From: an uncultured Granulosicoccus sp.
GTDB taxonomy: Bacteria; Pseudomonadota; Gammaproteobacteria; Granulosicoccales; Granulosicoccaceae
Length of the DNA: 64,000 bases
Assembly: GCA_947492525.1 (NCBI GenBank)
Contig: CANLNQ010000021.1
Span: 62,001 to 126,000 of the forward strand
Direction of reading: 5' to 3'
Position 1 is the first letter of the stretch. Each line of letters begins with the position of its first letter. Below, one piece after another: positions 17,410 through 25,558 of the stretch. The position numbers and the translations under genes were made by a program. Under the pieces are notes generated by a model. It saw nothing but the letters and a program-made list of their open reading frames with translations. It did no database searches and was not told where the DNA came from.

Positions 17410-19425
17410 ATGGCACAACACGATGCGGCGATCACCGACGCCGAAATAGAAGCGCAACTCGAGGCGCTCAAAAGAGTTCATGAAGAGGACAGCGCCGGCC
17501 CTCGGAACGCGCTGGATCGTGGCATCATCACGGTAGGTTCGGCGTTCAGTTTCCTGTTTGCCATCGCAACGCTGATCTCGCTTTATGAGATCGTTGTACG
17601 CTATTTCTTCAATGCGCCCACGATCTGGGTGCATGAAACGGTAATCGCACTGATTGCGACCTGTTATCTGTACGGTGGCATGCAATGCCTGGCTGCCGAC
17701 AAGCATATTCGCATCGGGCTGATCTATTTCAACACCAGCGGCGGAACACGACGGCTGCTGGATATCGTGAACGGCCTGCTTGCACTTTTCTTCGCCGTGG
17801 CGATTGCCTACGCGGCCTACACGATGGTCGAAAAGTCGTGGTGGACACCGCAGGGAGAATTCCGGCTCGAGCGCTCCGGTTCGGCGTGGAACCCGATTAC
17901 GCCGGCCATCATCAAGATGATGCTCCTGGTCACGGCAATTGTGCTGGCAATCCAGTCCGTCGGCCATATCTGGACCGCATGGAAAGGCACCGGCTTCCGG
18001 CAGAGTACCGGAGAGGCGCCGAGCAAGTTTGCCATTGCCGGCATCGCGCTCGTCTTCGGCATGCTGGCAGTCGGTGGCTACCTGCTGTTTTCCGAAGGAC
18101 GAAACCTGGGCATCCAGTCTGGTTCGTTTCTGCTCGTCGGCTCCATCATGATCCTGATCCTGACCGGTATCCCGCTGGCCTTCGTGACAGGGCTGATTGC
18201 CATCCTGTTCACCATCGCCTGGTTCGGGTCGATGGGCGTTCCACTGGTTTCCAGCCGGATCTATTCATTCGTCAACGAATACGTGCTGGTCGCCATTCCG
18301 ATGTTCGTGCTGATGGCCTCGCTGCTGGACCGATCGGGCATGGCGCGAGACCTGTATGATGCGATGCGCCTGATTGCCGGCAGAATCAAGGGTGGTGTCG
18401 CCGTGCAGACGCTGGTTGCGGCGGTCTTTCTGGCGGCAATCTCCGGCATCATCGGCGGCGAGATCGTCCTGCTGGGCCTGATCGCGCTGCCACAGATGCT
18501 GCGGCTTGGTTACAACCGGGCCCTGGCCATCGGCACGGTGTGCGCCGGCGGCTCACTCGGCACGATGATCCCCCCCTCGATCGTATTGATCGTCTACGGA
18601 CTGACCGCCAGTGTCTCGATTGGTGACCTGTTTCTGGCGACGGTCACTCCCGGCCTCATGTTGGCCTCGTTCTACATCATCTACATCCTCGTGCGCTGCC
18701 ACATGAACCCGGAGATGGGCCCGCCCATCTCGGACGAAGAGCTTGACATTCCGATGGCCGAGAAACTGCGCAAGTTGCGTGGCGTGATCCTGCCTGTTGG
18801 TGTGGCTGTCACGGTTCTCGGGTCGATCTACGGCGGCATAGCCTCGGTAACAGAAGCTGCCGCCATGGGTGTGGTGGGCGTGTTCCTGTCTGCAGCGATC
18901 CGGCGCGAAGTGACCTGGGAGCTGATCCGCGACAGCCTGAAACAGACGCTGGAGACCTGCGGCATGATCATCTGGATCGGCCTTGGCGCGGCGGCTCTGG
19001 TGGGTGTCTACAACTTGATGGGCGGCAACCGCTTCATCGAAAGCACCATCCTCGACAGTGGCGCATCACCGATGGTCATCGTGCTGATCATGATGGCTAT
19101 ACTGGTGGTGCTGGGCCTCTTCATGGACTGGATCGGAATCGCGCTCCTGACCATGCCGATCTTCGTGCCGATCATCATCAAGCTGGGCATGGACCCGGTC
19201 TGGTTCGGCATTCTCTTCGCGATGAACATGCAAGTCAGCTATCTCTCACCGCCCTTCGGACCGGCCGCCTTCTACCTGAAGTCGGTGGCACCCAAGGACA
19301 TGAGTCTGTCGGAGATCTTCCGCGCGTTGATCCCCTTCATCTGCATACAGGTGGTGGCACTGGCCATCATCCTGATCTTCCCCGACGTTGCCCTGTGGCT
19401 GCCCGAATGGGTGAAAGGAGACTGA
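17410..19425 (+). CDS. TRAP transporter fused small and large permease (DctQM)
   Basis: A 671-aa fused permease. Residues about 1-200 form a DctQ-like four-helix small subunit (SFLFAIATLISLYEIVVRYFFNAPTIWVHE). The remainder is a DctM-like large subunit with many membrane segments (GAMMIPPSIVLIVYG-like text GTMIPPSIVLIVYGLTASVSIGD; SYLSPPFGPAAFYLKSVAPKD). Fusions of this kind are known for several TRAP systems. With the dctP product it would import a sugar acid by sodium symport. The ATG follows AGGAGG-like sequence (CAGGAGGAAACA). Start of the next gene is 2 nt after its stop. Confidence 0.9.
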   Translation: MAQHDAAITDAEIEAQLEALKRVHEEDSAGPRNALDRGIITVGSAFSFLFAIATLISLYEIVVRYFFNAPTIWVHETVIALIATCYLYGGMQCLAADKHIRIGLIYFNTSGGTRRLLDIVNGLLALFFAVAIAYAAYTMVEKSWWTPQGEFRLERSGSAWNPITPAIIKMMLLVTAIVLAIQSVGHIWTAWKGTGFRQSTGEAPSKFAIAGIALVFGMLAVGGYLLFSEGRNLGIQSGSFLLVGSIMILILTGIPLAFVTGLIAILFTIAWFGSMGVPLVSSRIYSFVNEYVLVAIPMFVLMASLLDRSGMARDLYDAMRLIAGRIKGGVAVQTLVAAVFLAAISGIIGGEIVLLGLIALPQMLRLGYNRALAIGTVCAGGSLGTMIPPSIVLIVYGLTASVSIGDLFLATVTPGLMLASFYIIYILVRCHMNPEMGPPISDEELDIPMAEKLRKLRGVILPVGVAVTVLGSIYGGIASVTEAAAMGVVGVFLSAAIRREVTWELIRDSLKQTLETCGMIIWIGLGAAALVGVYNLMGGNRFIESTILDSGASPMVIVLIMMAILVVLGLFMDWIGIALLTMPIFVPIIIKLGMDPVWFGILFAMNMQVSYLSPPFGPAAFYLKSVAPKDMSLSEIFRALIPFICIQVVALAIILIFPDVALWLPEWVKGD

Positions 19426-19427
19426 AT

Positions 19428-20336
19428 ATGAATAACACACGCAAGAACATCGCCGTCATCGGCCTCGGTTCGATGGGGTACGGAATGGCCGCATCCGCGC
19501 TTCGCGGTGAACACTCGGTCTGGGGTGCAGACATCAACCCCGAGCAGGTAGCCCGGTTCCAGGCAGAGGGAGGTCAGAGCAGTGCCCTGAGCGAGGCCGC
19601 CGGTGAGCTGGATGCGGTTGCCGTGGTTGTGCTGAATGCTGCCCAGACCGAGAGCGTCCTGTTCGGTGAGGAGGGCATCGTGGCTCGGCTGCAGCCCGGG
19701 TCGGTTGTCCTGGCCTGTGCCACCGTACCACCGGCGTTTGCCCGTGACATGGCGGCGCGCTGTCACGACATGGGTGTCCACTACCTCGATGCACCGATCT
19801 CCGGCGGGGCTGCCAAGGCCGCCAGTGGCGAGCTGTCGATCATGGCCTCGGGGACACCCGAAGCCTTTGCCGCCGCACGCCCCCTGCTGGACAGTATTGC
19901 CCAGACCGTGTTCGAGCTGGGCGATGAGCCCGGTGCCGGTAGCGCCATGAAGGCGGTCAACCAGCTGCTGGCCGGGGTGCATATCGCCACCATGGCCGAG
20001 GCACTGACCTTCGGCATGACCCAGGGCGTGGCACCGGAAAAATTCGTGGAGGTCATCAGCAAGTGCGCCGGCACCAGCTGGATGCTGGAAAACCGCGCGC
20101 CCCATATCGTGGCCGGCGACTACACGCCGCTCAGTTCGGTCAATATCTGGCCGAAGGATCTGGGCATCGTGCTCGACATTGCCAAATCGGCGCAGTTCAG
20201 CGCTCCGATCACGGCTGCGGCGATGCAGCAGTTTCTCGCCGCCGCCGGAATGGGCCATGGCGGGGAAGACGATACCGCCGTGGCCAAGGTGTATGCTCGC
20301 AACGCCGGGCTGACATTGCCGGGAGAAGAGGAATGA
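19428..20336 (+). CDS. ltnD: L-threonate dehydrogenase
   Basis: A 302-aa member of the beta-hydroxyacid dehydrogenase family. The N-terminal Rossmann motif is IAVIGLGSMGYGMA; the substrate-binding DAPISGGAAKA and the catalytic Lys in MKAVNQLLAGVHIA are conserved. In the DUF1537 pathway LtnD oxidises L-threonate to 2-oxo-tetronate with NAD. Function is assigned mainly because otnK, otnC and otnI follow in the same order with overlapping codons. The start at 19428 has GAAAGGAG upstream; the in-frame start at 19395 is inside dctM. Confidence 0.85.
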   Translation: MNNTRKNIAVIGLGSMGYGMAASALRGEHSVWGADINPEQVARFQAEGGQSSALSEAAGELDAVAVVVLNAAQTESVLFGEEGIVARLQPGSVVLACATVPPAFARDMAARCHDMGVHYLDAPISGGAAKAASGELSIMASGTPEAFAAARPLLDSIAQTVFELGDEPGAGSAMKAVNQLLAGVHIATMAEALTFGMTQGVAPEKFVEVISKCAGTSWMLENRAPHIVAGDYTPLSSVNIWPKDLGIVLDIAKSAQFSAPITAAAMQQFLAAAGMGHGGEDDTAVAKVYARNAGLTLPGEEE

Positions 20337-21601
20337 CGACTGTTCTGGGCTGTATCGCCGACGATTTCACGGGCGCCACCGATCTCGCCGGCCTTCTGGC
20401 CCGCAGCGGTGTGCGCGTCTCTCTTCGCATCGGGGTGCCCTCCGAGGCCCCCACCGACCCGGCCGCCTTCGAGGTGATCGCGCTGAAATCGCGCACCGCC
20501 CCGGTGGCTGAGGCCGTGGCAGAAACCCTCAGCGCACTGACATGGTTGCGGGAGGCCGGGGCGCGAAGGTTCTTCTGGAAATACTGCTCCACCTTCGATT
20601 CGACGGCGGAGGGCAATATCGGCCCTGTGGCCGAAGCGCTGATGGCAGAGCTTGGCAGCGAGCAGACGATCTACTGCCCGGCCTTCCCGGAAAACGGGCG
20701 CTCGATCTTCATGGGCAATCTCTTCGTCGGACGACAGCCGCTGGCGGAAAGCCCGATGAAGGATCACCCGCTGACACCGATGCGCGACAGCAACCTGATG
20801 CGGCTTCTGGAGCCGCAGGTCACTCGGGCAGTGGGTCTGGCCGACCGCTTGACAGTGTCGCGCGGGCCGCAGGCCCTGCGGGCGGAACTGGACGCGCTGA
20901 AAGCGCAGGGCGTGGCGCATGTCGTGGTCGATGCGGTGGCCAACGAGGACCTCACGATCATCGCCGAGGCCTGCCGCGACATGACGCTGATGACCGGCGG
21001 CAGTGCCGTGGCCATGCCCCTGCCCGCGCTCTACCTGGCGGATGGCACGCTGTCGGCGGATGCGCCCAAGGCCGAGGCGCCGCGCATTGACGCCAGAACC
21101 ATCGTGCTATCGGGCAGTTGCTCGGCGATGACCAACAAGCAGGTAGCAGACTATACCAGCCGCGGCGTGCCCGCTTTCCAGCTCGACCCGCTGTCTCTGG
21201 CCGAGAACGGCCCGCAGAAGGCGCTGGACTGGCTGGCGAAGCAAGACCTGGAAAAGGCCCCGCTGATCTACGCCACAGCCAATCCCGAAAGCGTACGCGC
21301 TGCCCAGGAAAGACTCGGCGTTGCCGGTGCGGGCGAGATCGTCGAGGCGACGCTCTCGGCCTGTGCCGTGGCGGCGCGCGACAATGGTGCACGCCGGGTG
21401 ATCGTCGCGGGCGGCGAGACCTCGGGCGCGGTCACCAAGGCGCTGGGCGTCACGCAACTCGACATCGGCATCGAGATCGCACCGGGCGTGCCCTGGACCT
21501 ATTGCCGCTCGGATGGCCACCCGATCGCGCTCACCCTGAAATCCGGCAATTTCGGCGCCGAGACCTTTTTCACCGACGCCCAGGAAAGGCTCGCCACATG
21601 A
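20333..21601 (+). CDS. otnK: 3-oxo-tetronate kinase (DUF1537)
   Basis: A 422-aa FYI-type four-carbon acid sugar kinase. The N-terminal domain begins VLGCIADDFTGATDLAGLL with the DDFTGA motif; the nucleotide-binding C-terminal domain has RRVIVAGGETSGAVTKALG and KSGNFG. It phosphorylates 3-oxo-tetronate at C4. The ATG overlaps the ltnD stop (ATGA), while the open frame upstream of 20333 is a shadow of ltnD. It is encoded between ltnD and otnC, matching characterised threonate/erythronate operons. Confidence 0.92.
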   Translation: MTTVLGCIADDFTGATDLAGLLARSGVRVSLRIGVPSEAPTDPAAFEVIALKSRTAPVAEAVAETLSALTWLREAGARRFFWKYCSTFDSTAEGNIGPVAEALMAELGSEQTIYCPAFPENGRSIFMGNLFVGRQPLAESPMKDHPLTPMRDSNLMRLLEPQVTRAVGLADRLTVSRGPQALRAELDALKAQGVAHVVVDAVANEDLTIIAEACRDMTLMTGGSAVAMPLPALYLADGTLSADAPKAEAPRIDARTIVLSGSCSAMTNKQVADYTSRGVPAFQLDPLSLAENGPQKALDWLAKQDLEKAPLIYATANPESVRAAQERLGVAGAGEIVEATLSACAVAARDNGARRVIVAGGETSGAVTKALGVTQLDIGIEIAPGVPWTYCRSDGHPIALTLKSGNFGAETFFTDAQERLAT

Positions 21602-22248
21602 GCGCCGAGACTCGCCTGCGTGAGCAGATCTGCCTGCTCGCCAAATCGATGTTCGATCGCGGCCTGACCGGCGGCAGTACCGGCAACATCTCGGCTCGAA
21701 CCGAGGATGGGGGGCTGCTGGTCAGTCCCACCGGCACCAGTTTCGGGCGGCTCGATCCCGCCCGGCTCAGTCGCTTCGATGCAACCGGCAAGCACATCGA
21801 GGGCGACCAGCCGACCAAGGAGATGCCGCTGCATGCCGCCTTCTACGACACGAGAAGCACCGCCGGCGCGGTGGTGCACCTGCATTCCTGCCATTCGGTG
21901 GCGCTGTCGATGATGCCGGATGTGGACGAAGACAATTTCCTGCCGCCGCTCACGCCCTACGGCATCATGAAGCTGGGCCGCGTCAAGCTGCTGCCCTTCT
22001 TCCTGCCGGGCGACCCCGGGATGGGCGATGCCGTACGCGGTCTGGCAGGCAAACGCACAGCGGTGATGCTGGCCAATCACGGCCCCGTGGTGGCAGGCAA
22101 GGACATCGAGGCCGCCTGCAACGCCATCGAGGAGCTGGAAGACACCGCGCGCCTGGCAATGCTGACGCGCGGCATGAATCCGCGCACCCTGACGCAAGCG
22201 CAAGTCCGGGACCTGATCACCAAATTCGACGTGGAGTGGGACGCATGA
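21598..22248 (+). CDS. otnC: 3-oxo-tetronate 4-phosphate decarboxylase (class II aldolase family)
   Basis: A 216-aa class II aldolase/adducin fold protein. GGSTGNISAR binds the phosphate; the zinc ligands are in VVHLHSCHS and in ANHGPVVAGKD; a Glu in PTKEMPLHAAFY is the likely acid-base residue. OtnC converts 3-oxo-tetronate 4-phosphate to dihydroxyacetone phosphate and CO2. It starts with an ATGA overlap on otnK and ends with one on otnI, so the four enzymes are tightly coupled. Confidence 0.9.
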   Translation: MSAETRLREQICLLAKSMFDRGLTGGSTGNISARTEDGGLLVSPTGTSFGRLDPARLSRFDATGKHIEGDQPTKEMPLHAAFYDTRSTAGAVVHLHSCHSVALSMMPDVDEDNFLPPLTPYGIMKLGRVKLLPFFLPGDPGMGDAVRGLAGKRTAVMLANHGPVVAGKDIEAACNAIEELEDTARLAMLTRGMNPRTLTQAQVRDLITKFDVEWDA

Positions 22249-23003
22249 AATTTTCTGCCAATCTGGGCTTTCTCTGGAATGATCGGCCCTTGCCCGAGGC
22301 CATCCGCGCCGCCAAGGCCGCCGGCTTCGACGCCGTGGAATGCCACTGGCCCTACGATGTACCCACCGATGAAGTGAAGGCTGCACTGAGCGAGACCGGT
22401 CTGCCGATGCTGGGACTCAACACCCGCCGCGGCAACGTCAACGCCGGCGACAACGGCCTCTCTGCCATTCCCGGGCGCGAAGCCGAGGCGCGGGCTGCCA
22501 TCGACGAGGCCATCGCCTATGCCACAGCCATCGGTGCCTCGAAGGTTCATGTCATGGCCGGATTTGCCAGTGGTCAGGAGGCCCATGAAAGCTTTGTCGC
22601 GAACCTGCAATACGCCTGCGCACAAGCGGCCCCGCACGACATCACCATCCTGATCGAACCGCTCAACAAATACGATGCCGCCGGCTATTTTCTGACAACG
22701 ACCGACCAGGCGCTGACCATCATCGAGGCGGTGCAGGCGCCAAACCTCAAGCTGATGTTCGATTGCTACCATGTGCAGCTGATGGAGGGCGACCTGACCC
22801 ACAGACTCGAAGCACTGCTGCCGTGGATCGGCCATATCCAGTTCGCCTCGGTGCCGGATCGCGGCGCCCCCGATCATGGCGAGATCAATTACGAGCATGT
22901 GTTCGAGCTCACCCGGCAGCTTGGCCATGACGCCCCGCTTGGCGCGGAATACAAGCCCGCCGGCAACACCGATGACACGCTTGGCTGGCTGAAAAAGCGG
23001 TAG
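22245..23003 (+). CDS. otnI: 2-oxo-tetronate isomerase
   Basis: A 252-aa TIM-barrel isomerase of the hydroxypyruvate isomerase/AP endonuclease 2 superfamily. Landmarks are FSANLGFLWND, AAKAAGFDAVECHWPYD, ILIEPLNKYDAAGYFL with the metal-binding Glu, and LMFDCYHVQLMEGDL. In this pathway it interconverts 2-oxo- and 3-oxo-tetronate. The ATG at 22245 overlaps the otnC stop. A pentanucleotide array begins 3 nt after its stop codon. Confidence 0.9.
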   Translation: MKFSANLGFLWNDRPLPEAIRAAKAAGFDAVECHWPYDVPTDEVKAALSETGLPMLGLNTRRGNVNAGDNGLSAIPGREAEARAAIDEAIAYATAIGASKVHVMAGFASGQEAHESFVANLQYACAQAAPHDITILIEPLNKYDAAGYFLTTTDQALTIIEAVQAPNLKLMFDCYHVQLMEGDLTHRLEALLPWIGHIQFASVPDRGAPDHGEINYEHVFELTRQLGHDAPLGAEYKPAGNTDDTLGWLKKR

Positions 23004-23005
23004 CC

Positions 23006-23059
23006 GGTGAGGTGAGGTGAGGTGAGGTGAGGTGAGGTGAGGTGAGGTGAGGTGAGGTG
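23006..23059. repeat. GGTGA pentanucleotide array
   Basis: Ten perfect GGTGA copies (23006-23055) plus a partial GGTG follow the otnI stop directly and end about 47 bp before the Pho box of phoX. Such arrays change length by slippage. Confidence 0.95.
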
Positions 23060-23105
23060 CCAGCTTGCTGCATTGCGTCCGGACACCGGTGCGGATGTAG
23101 CAATG

Positions 23106-23123
23106 CTGTCATTTGATTGTCAT
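23106..23123 (+). promoter_or_regulatory. Pho box upstream of phoX
   Basis: CTGTCATTTGATTGTCAT is two 7-bp PhoB half-sites (CTGTCAT and TTGTCAT) separated by 4 bp, the canonical architecture and nearly the canonical sequence. It lies 104 bp before the phoX ATG, so phosphate starvation control through PhoB is likely. Confidence 0.82.
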
Positions 23124-23226
23124 ACAGTAGGCGGCGACACCTTTTCGTCATGCCTGTGCATTGCAGGCAGCCAACACTGCAGTGACTGGCCCTGACGCCA
23201 TTCATTGTGATTTTCGAGAGAATTCA

Positions 23227-25134
23227 ATGAACGACAAACAGACACCTCGTCTTTCCGCCGATGAATGGGATGAAGTGAATTTCCCCCGTTCCTCCGATCC
23301 CGACTTCGACCGCATCCTCGAGGCAAACCTGAGCCGACGCGGCTTTCTCACTGGCGCCCTGGCCTTTGGTTCGGCTGCCGCTGTCATGGGCACCGGACTG
23401 CTGAGCGCCGGCGCGGCAAGAGCCGAGGTGCAGTCGAATGCATCCCGATTCCCTTTCAAGCCCATCGACATCCAGACGGACGGTACCGTGCATGTGCCCG
23501 AAGGCTATCAATGGAAAGTGATGACACGCTGGGGCGACCCGCTGTTCTCCGATGCCGACGGCTATGACATCAGCAATGGCGGATCTTCTGAGCTGTCTGA
23601 TCGCGTGTTCGGTGAGAACACCGACGGCATGGAAACCTTCGTCTACCAGGGCCACCAGCTGCTCGTCGTCAATCACGAGTACACCAACAACGATATCAAC
23701 CTGCCTGCAGACCAGGAAGGAACACCTGCCAGTGCCGACGACGTGCTGAAACTGCAGAACCTGCAGGGCATCTCCGTGATCGAAATCACCGAAGGCGACA
23801 ATGGCTGGCAAGTTGTCAAGGACAGCCCCTTCAACCGTCGCATCACGCACAATTCACCCATGCGCATTGCCGGACCGGCAGCCGGGCATGACCTGATGAA
23901 GACGGCAGCCGATCCCAGCGGCACCCAGTCTCTGGGCACCATGAACAACTGCGGCTCAGGACGCACGCCCTGGGGCACCTACCTCACCTGCGAGGAGAAC
24001 TTCAATGGCTACTTCGGCTCCACGGACGCGGAAAAAACACCCGAATCCGAACTGGTAGGCGCTGGCTACTCTCGCTATGGCATCGGTGCCGATGGCTGGG
24101 GCTACGACTACCACAAGTGGGACGAGCGCTTCGATACTGCCAAGACTCCCAATGAGCCTCATCGTGTCGGCTGGGTCGTGGAAATCGATCCGAACAACCC
24201 TGAATCCACTCCGGTGAAGCACACGGGACTCGGTCGCTTCAAGCACGAGAACGCGGAAGTGGTCGTGGCCCACGACGGCCGTGTCGTCGTGTACATGGGC
24301 GATGACGAACGTGGTGAATTCATCTACCGATTCGTTTCCAATGGCACCTACGCGCCAGGCGGAAGCACTGAAGGCCTGCTGGACGACGGCACCCTGTATG
24401 CCGCGAAATTCAATGACGACCAGACCGGTGAATGGGTCGCGCTGACGCCAGAGAGCACCGGCATGGAACAGGCCGAGCTGCTGATCTTCGCTCGCCAGGC
24501 AGCCTCCTCGGTTGGCGCAACCACCATGGACCGCCCGGAATGGATCTCTGCCAACCCTCATGCCATCGAAGTGTACTGCTGCCTGACCAACAACAAGAAC
24601 CGAGGCGTACAGCCCAATGCCGGCGGCGACGATACATCGGTCAATGGTCCCAACCCTCGTGAAACCAACCACTACGGACAGATCGTGCGCTGGCGGCCAC
24701 ACAACGACGATCACGCCAGCGAAACCTTCGACTGGGATCTGTATGTCATGGCTGGCAACCCTGAGCTGTACAACAACCAGTATGGCGGCTCGGAGAACAT
24801 CACCGCGGGCAATCTGTTCAACTCACCCGACGGCATGGCCTTCGACAGCAATGGTCTGCTGTGGATCCAGACCGATGGAGATGACAGCAACGAGGAAGAT
24901 TTCGCGGGCATGGGCAACAACCAGATGCTGGTTGGCGACCCGGCAACCGGTGAAATCGCTCGTTTCATGACCGGCCCCAACGGCAGCGAAGTCACCGGCC
25001 TGGCCTGGTCTGCGGATCGTCGCACCATGTTCGTCGGTATCCAGCACCCCGGTGGCGAGTTTCCGGATGCCGGCTCGCTGCCGCGCTCATCCATCATCGC
25101 AGTCAAGCGTGATGACAACGGCCTGATCGGTTAG
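23227..25134 (+). CDS. phoX: PhoX-family alkaline phosphatase (Tat-exported)
   Basis: A 635-aa DUF839/PhoX protein. A twin-arginine signal (LSRRGFLTGALAFGSAAAV, Arg-Arg at residues 37-38) comes after an unusually long charged N-region, as in other PhoX proteins. The mature part has the family features: many acidic residues for calcium and iron, NHEYTNND, CGSGRTPWGTYLTCEENFNGYF, VEIDPNNPESTPVKHT and a C-terminal beta-propeller-like ending. It releases phosphate from organophosphates outside the cytoplasm. The ATG is weakly preceded by GAGAG. An upstream Pho box supports the role. Confidence 0.92.
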   Translation: MNDKQTPRLSADEWDEVNFPRSSDPDFDRILEANLSRRGFLTGALAFGSAAAVMGTGLLSAGAARAEVQSNASRFPFKPIDIQTDGTVHVPEGYQWKVMTRWGDPLFSDADGYDISNGGSSELSDRVFGENTDGMETFVYQGHQLLVVNHEYTNNDINLPADQEGTPASADDVLKLQNLQGISVIEITEGDNGWQVVKDSPFNRRITHNSPMRIAGPAAGHDLMKTAADPSGTQSLGTMNNCGSGRTPWGTYLTCEENFNGYFGSTDAEKTPESELVGAGYSRYGIGADGWGYDYHKWDERFDTAKTPNEPHRVGWVVEIDPNNPESTPVKHTGLGRFKHENAEVVVAHDGRVVVYMGDDERGEFIYRFVSNGTYAPGGSTEGLLDDGTLYAAKFNDDQTGEWVALTPESTGMEQAELLIFARQAASSVGATTMDRPEWISANPHAIEVYCCLTNNKNRGVQPNAGGDDTSVNGPNPRETNHYGQIVRWRPHNDDHASETFDWDLYVMAGNPELYNNQYGGSENITAGNLFNSPDGMAFDSNGLLWIQTDGDDSNEEDFAGMGNNQMLVGDPATGEIARFMTGPNGSEVTGLAWSADRRTMFVGIQHPGGEFPDAGSLPRSSIIAVKRDDNGLIG

Positions 25135-25156
25135 TCAGCCGCGGTAGCAAGCAGCG

Positions 25157-25188
25157 CCCCTGCGGACGGCTCGATGCTTCCGCAGGGG
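25157..25188 (+). terminator. Hairpin after phoX
   Basis: CCCCTGCGGA and its perfect complement (25179-25188) flank a 12-nt loop 22 nt after the phoX stop. No strong T-tract, so terminator activity is likely but not certain. Confidence 0.6.
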
Positions 25189-25191
25189 TGC

Positions 25192-25392
25192 TCCTTCAGT
25201 CCCTTTCTCCGACCTTTCCTTAGCGCTTTTTCTGAGCGCTTTTTCTGAGCGCCTTTTCTGAGCGCCTTTTCTCAGTCCCTTTCTCCGACCTTTCCTCAGC
25301 GCCTTTTCTGAGCGCCTTTTCTCAGTCCCTTTCTTCAACCTTTCCTCAGCGCCTTTTCTTCGCCCTTTTCTCAGCGCCTTTCTCAGCGCAAT
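25192..25392. repeat. Imperfect tandem array of about 13-bp units
   Basis: Units close to TTTTCTGAGCGCC recur over about 200 bp, interrupted by copies of TCAGTCCCTTTCT that mark a longer super-repeat of roughly 50-75 bp. The reverse strand has an open Lys/Arg/Glu-rich frame through it, which is a consequence of the repeat rather than a gene. No gene is seen in the 25135-25530 gap. Confidence 0.85.
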
Positions 25393-25558
25393 CGCATCAC
25401 AAGCCCGCCCTCGACCCTTCGGGCGACACAGACAGCCCGACTGAACAAGCATCCCGGAACGGGCTCGCGAATAGCCACTCATCCCAAGCACGAAGCCGAG
25501 TTCTGCTGTACCGTGCACCCTCAATCGCAAACGGGTGAAGCTGCACGCAGCCAGACAG

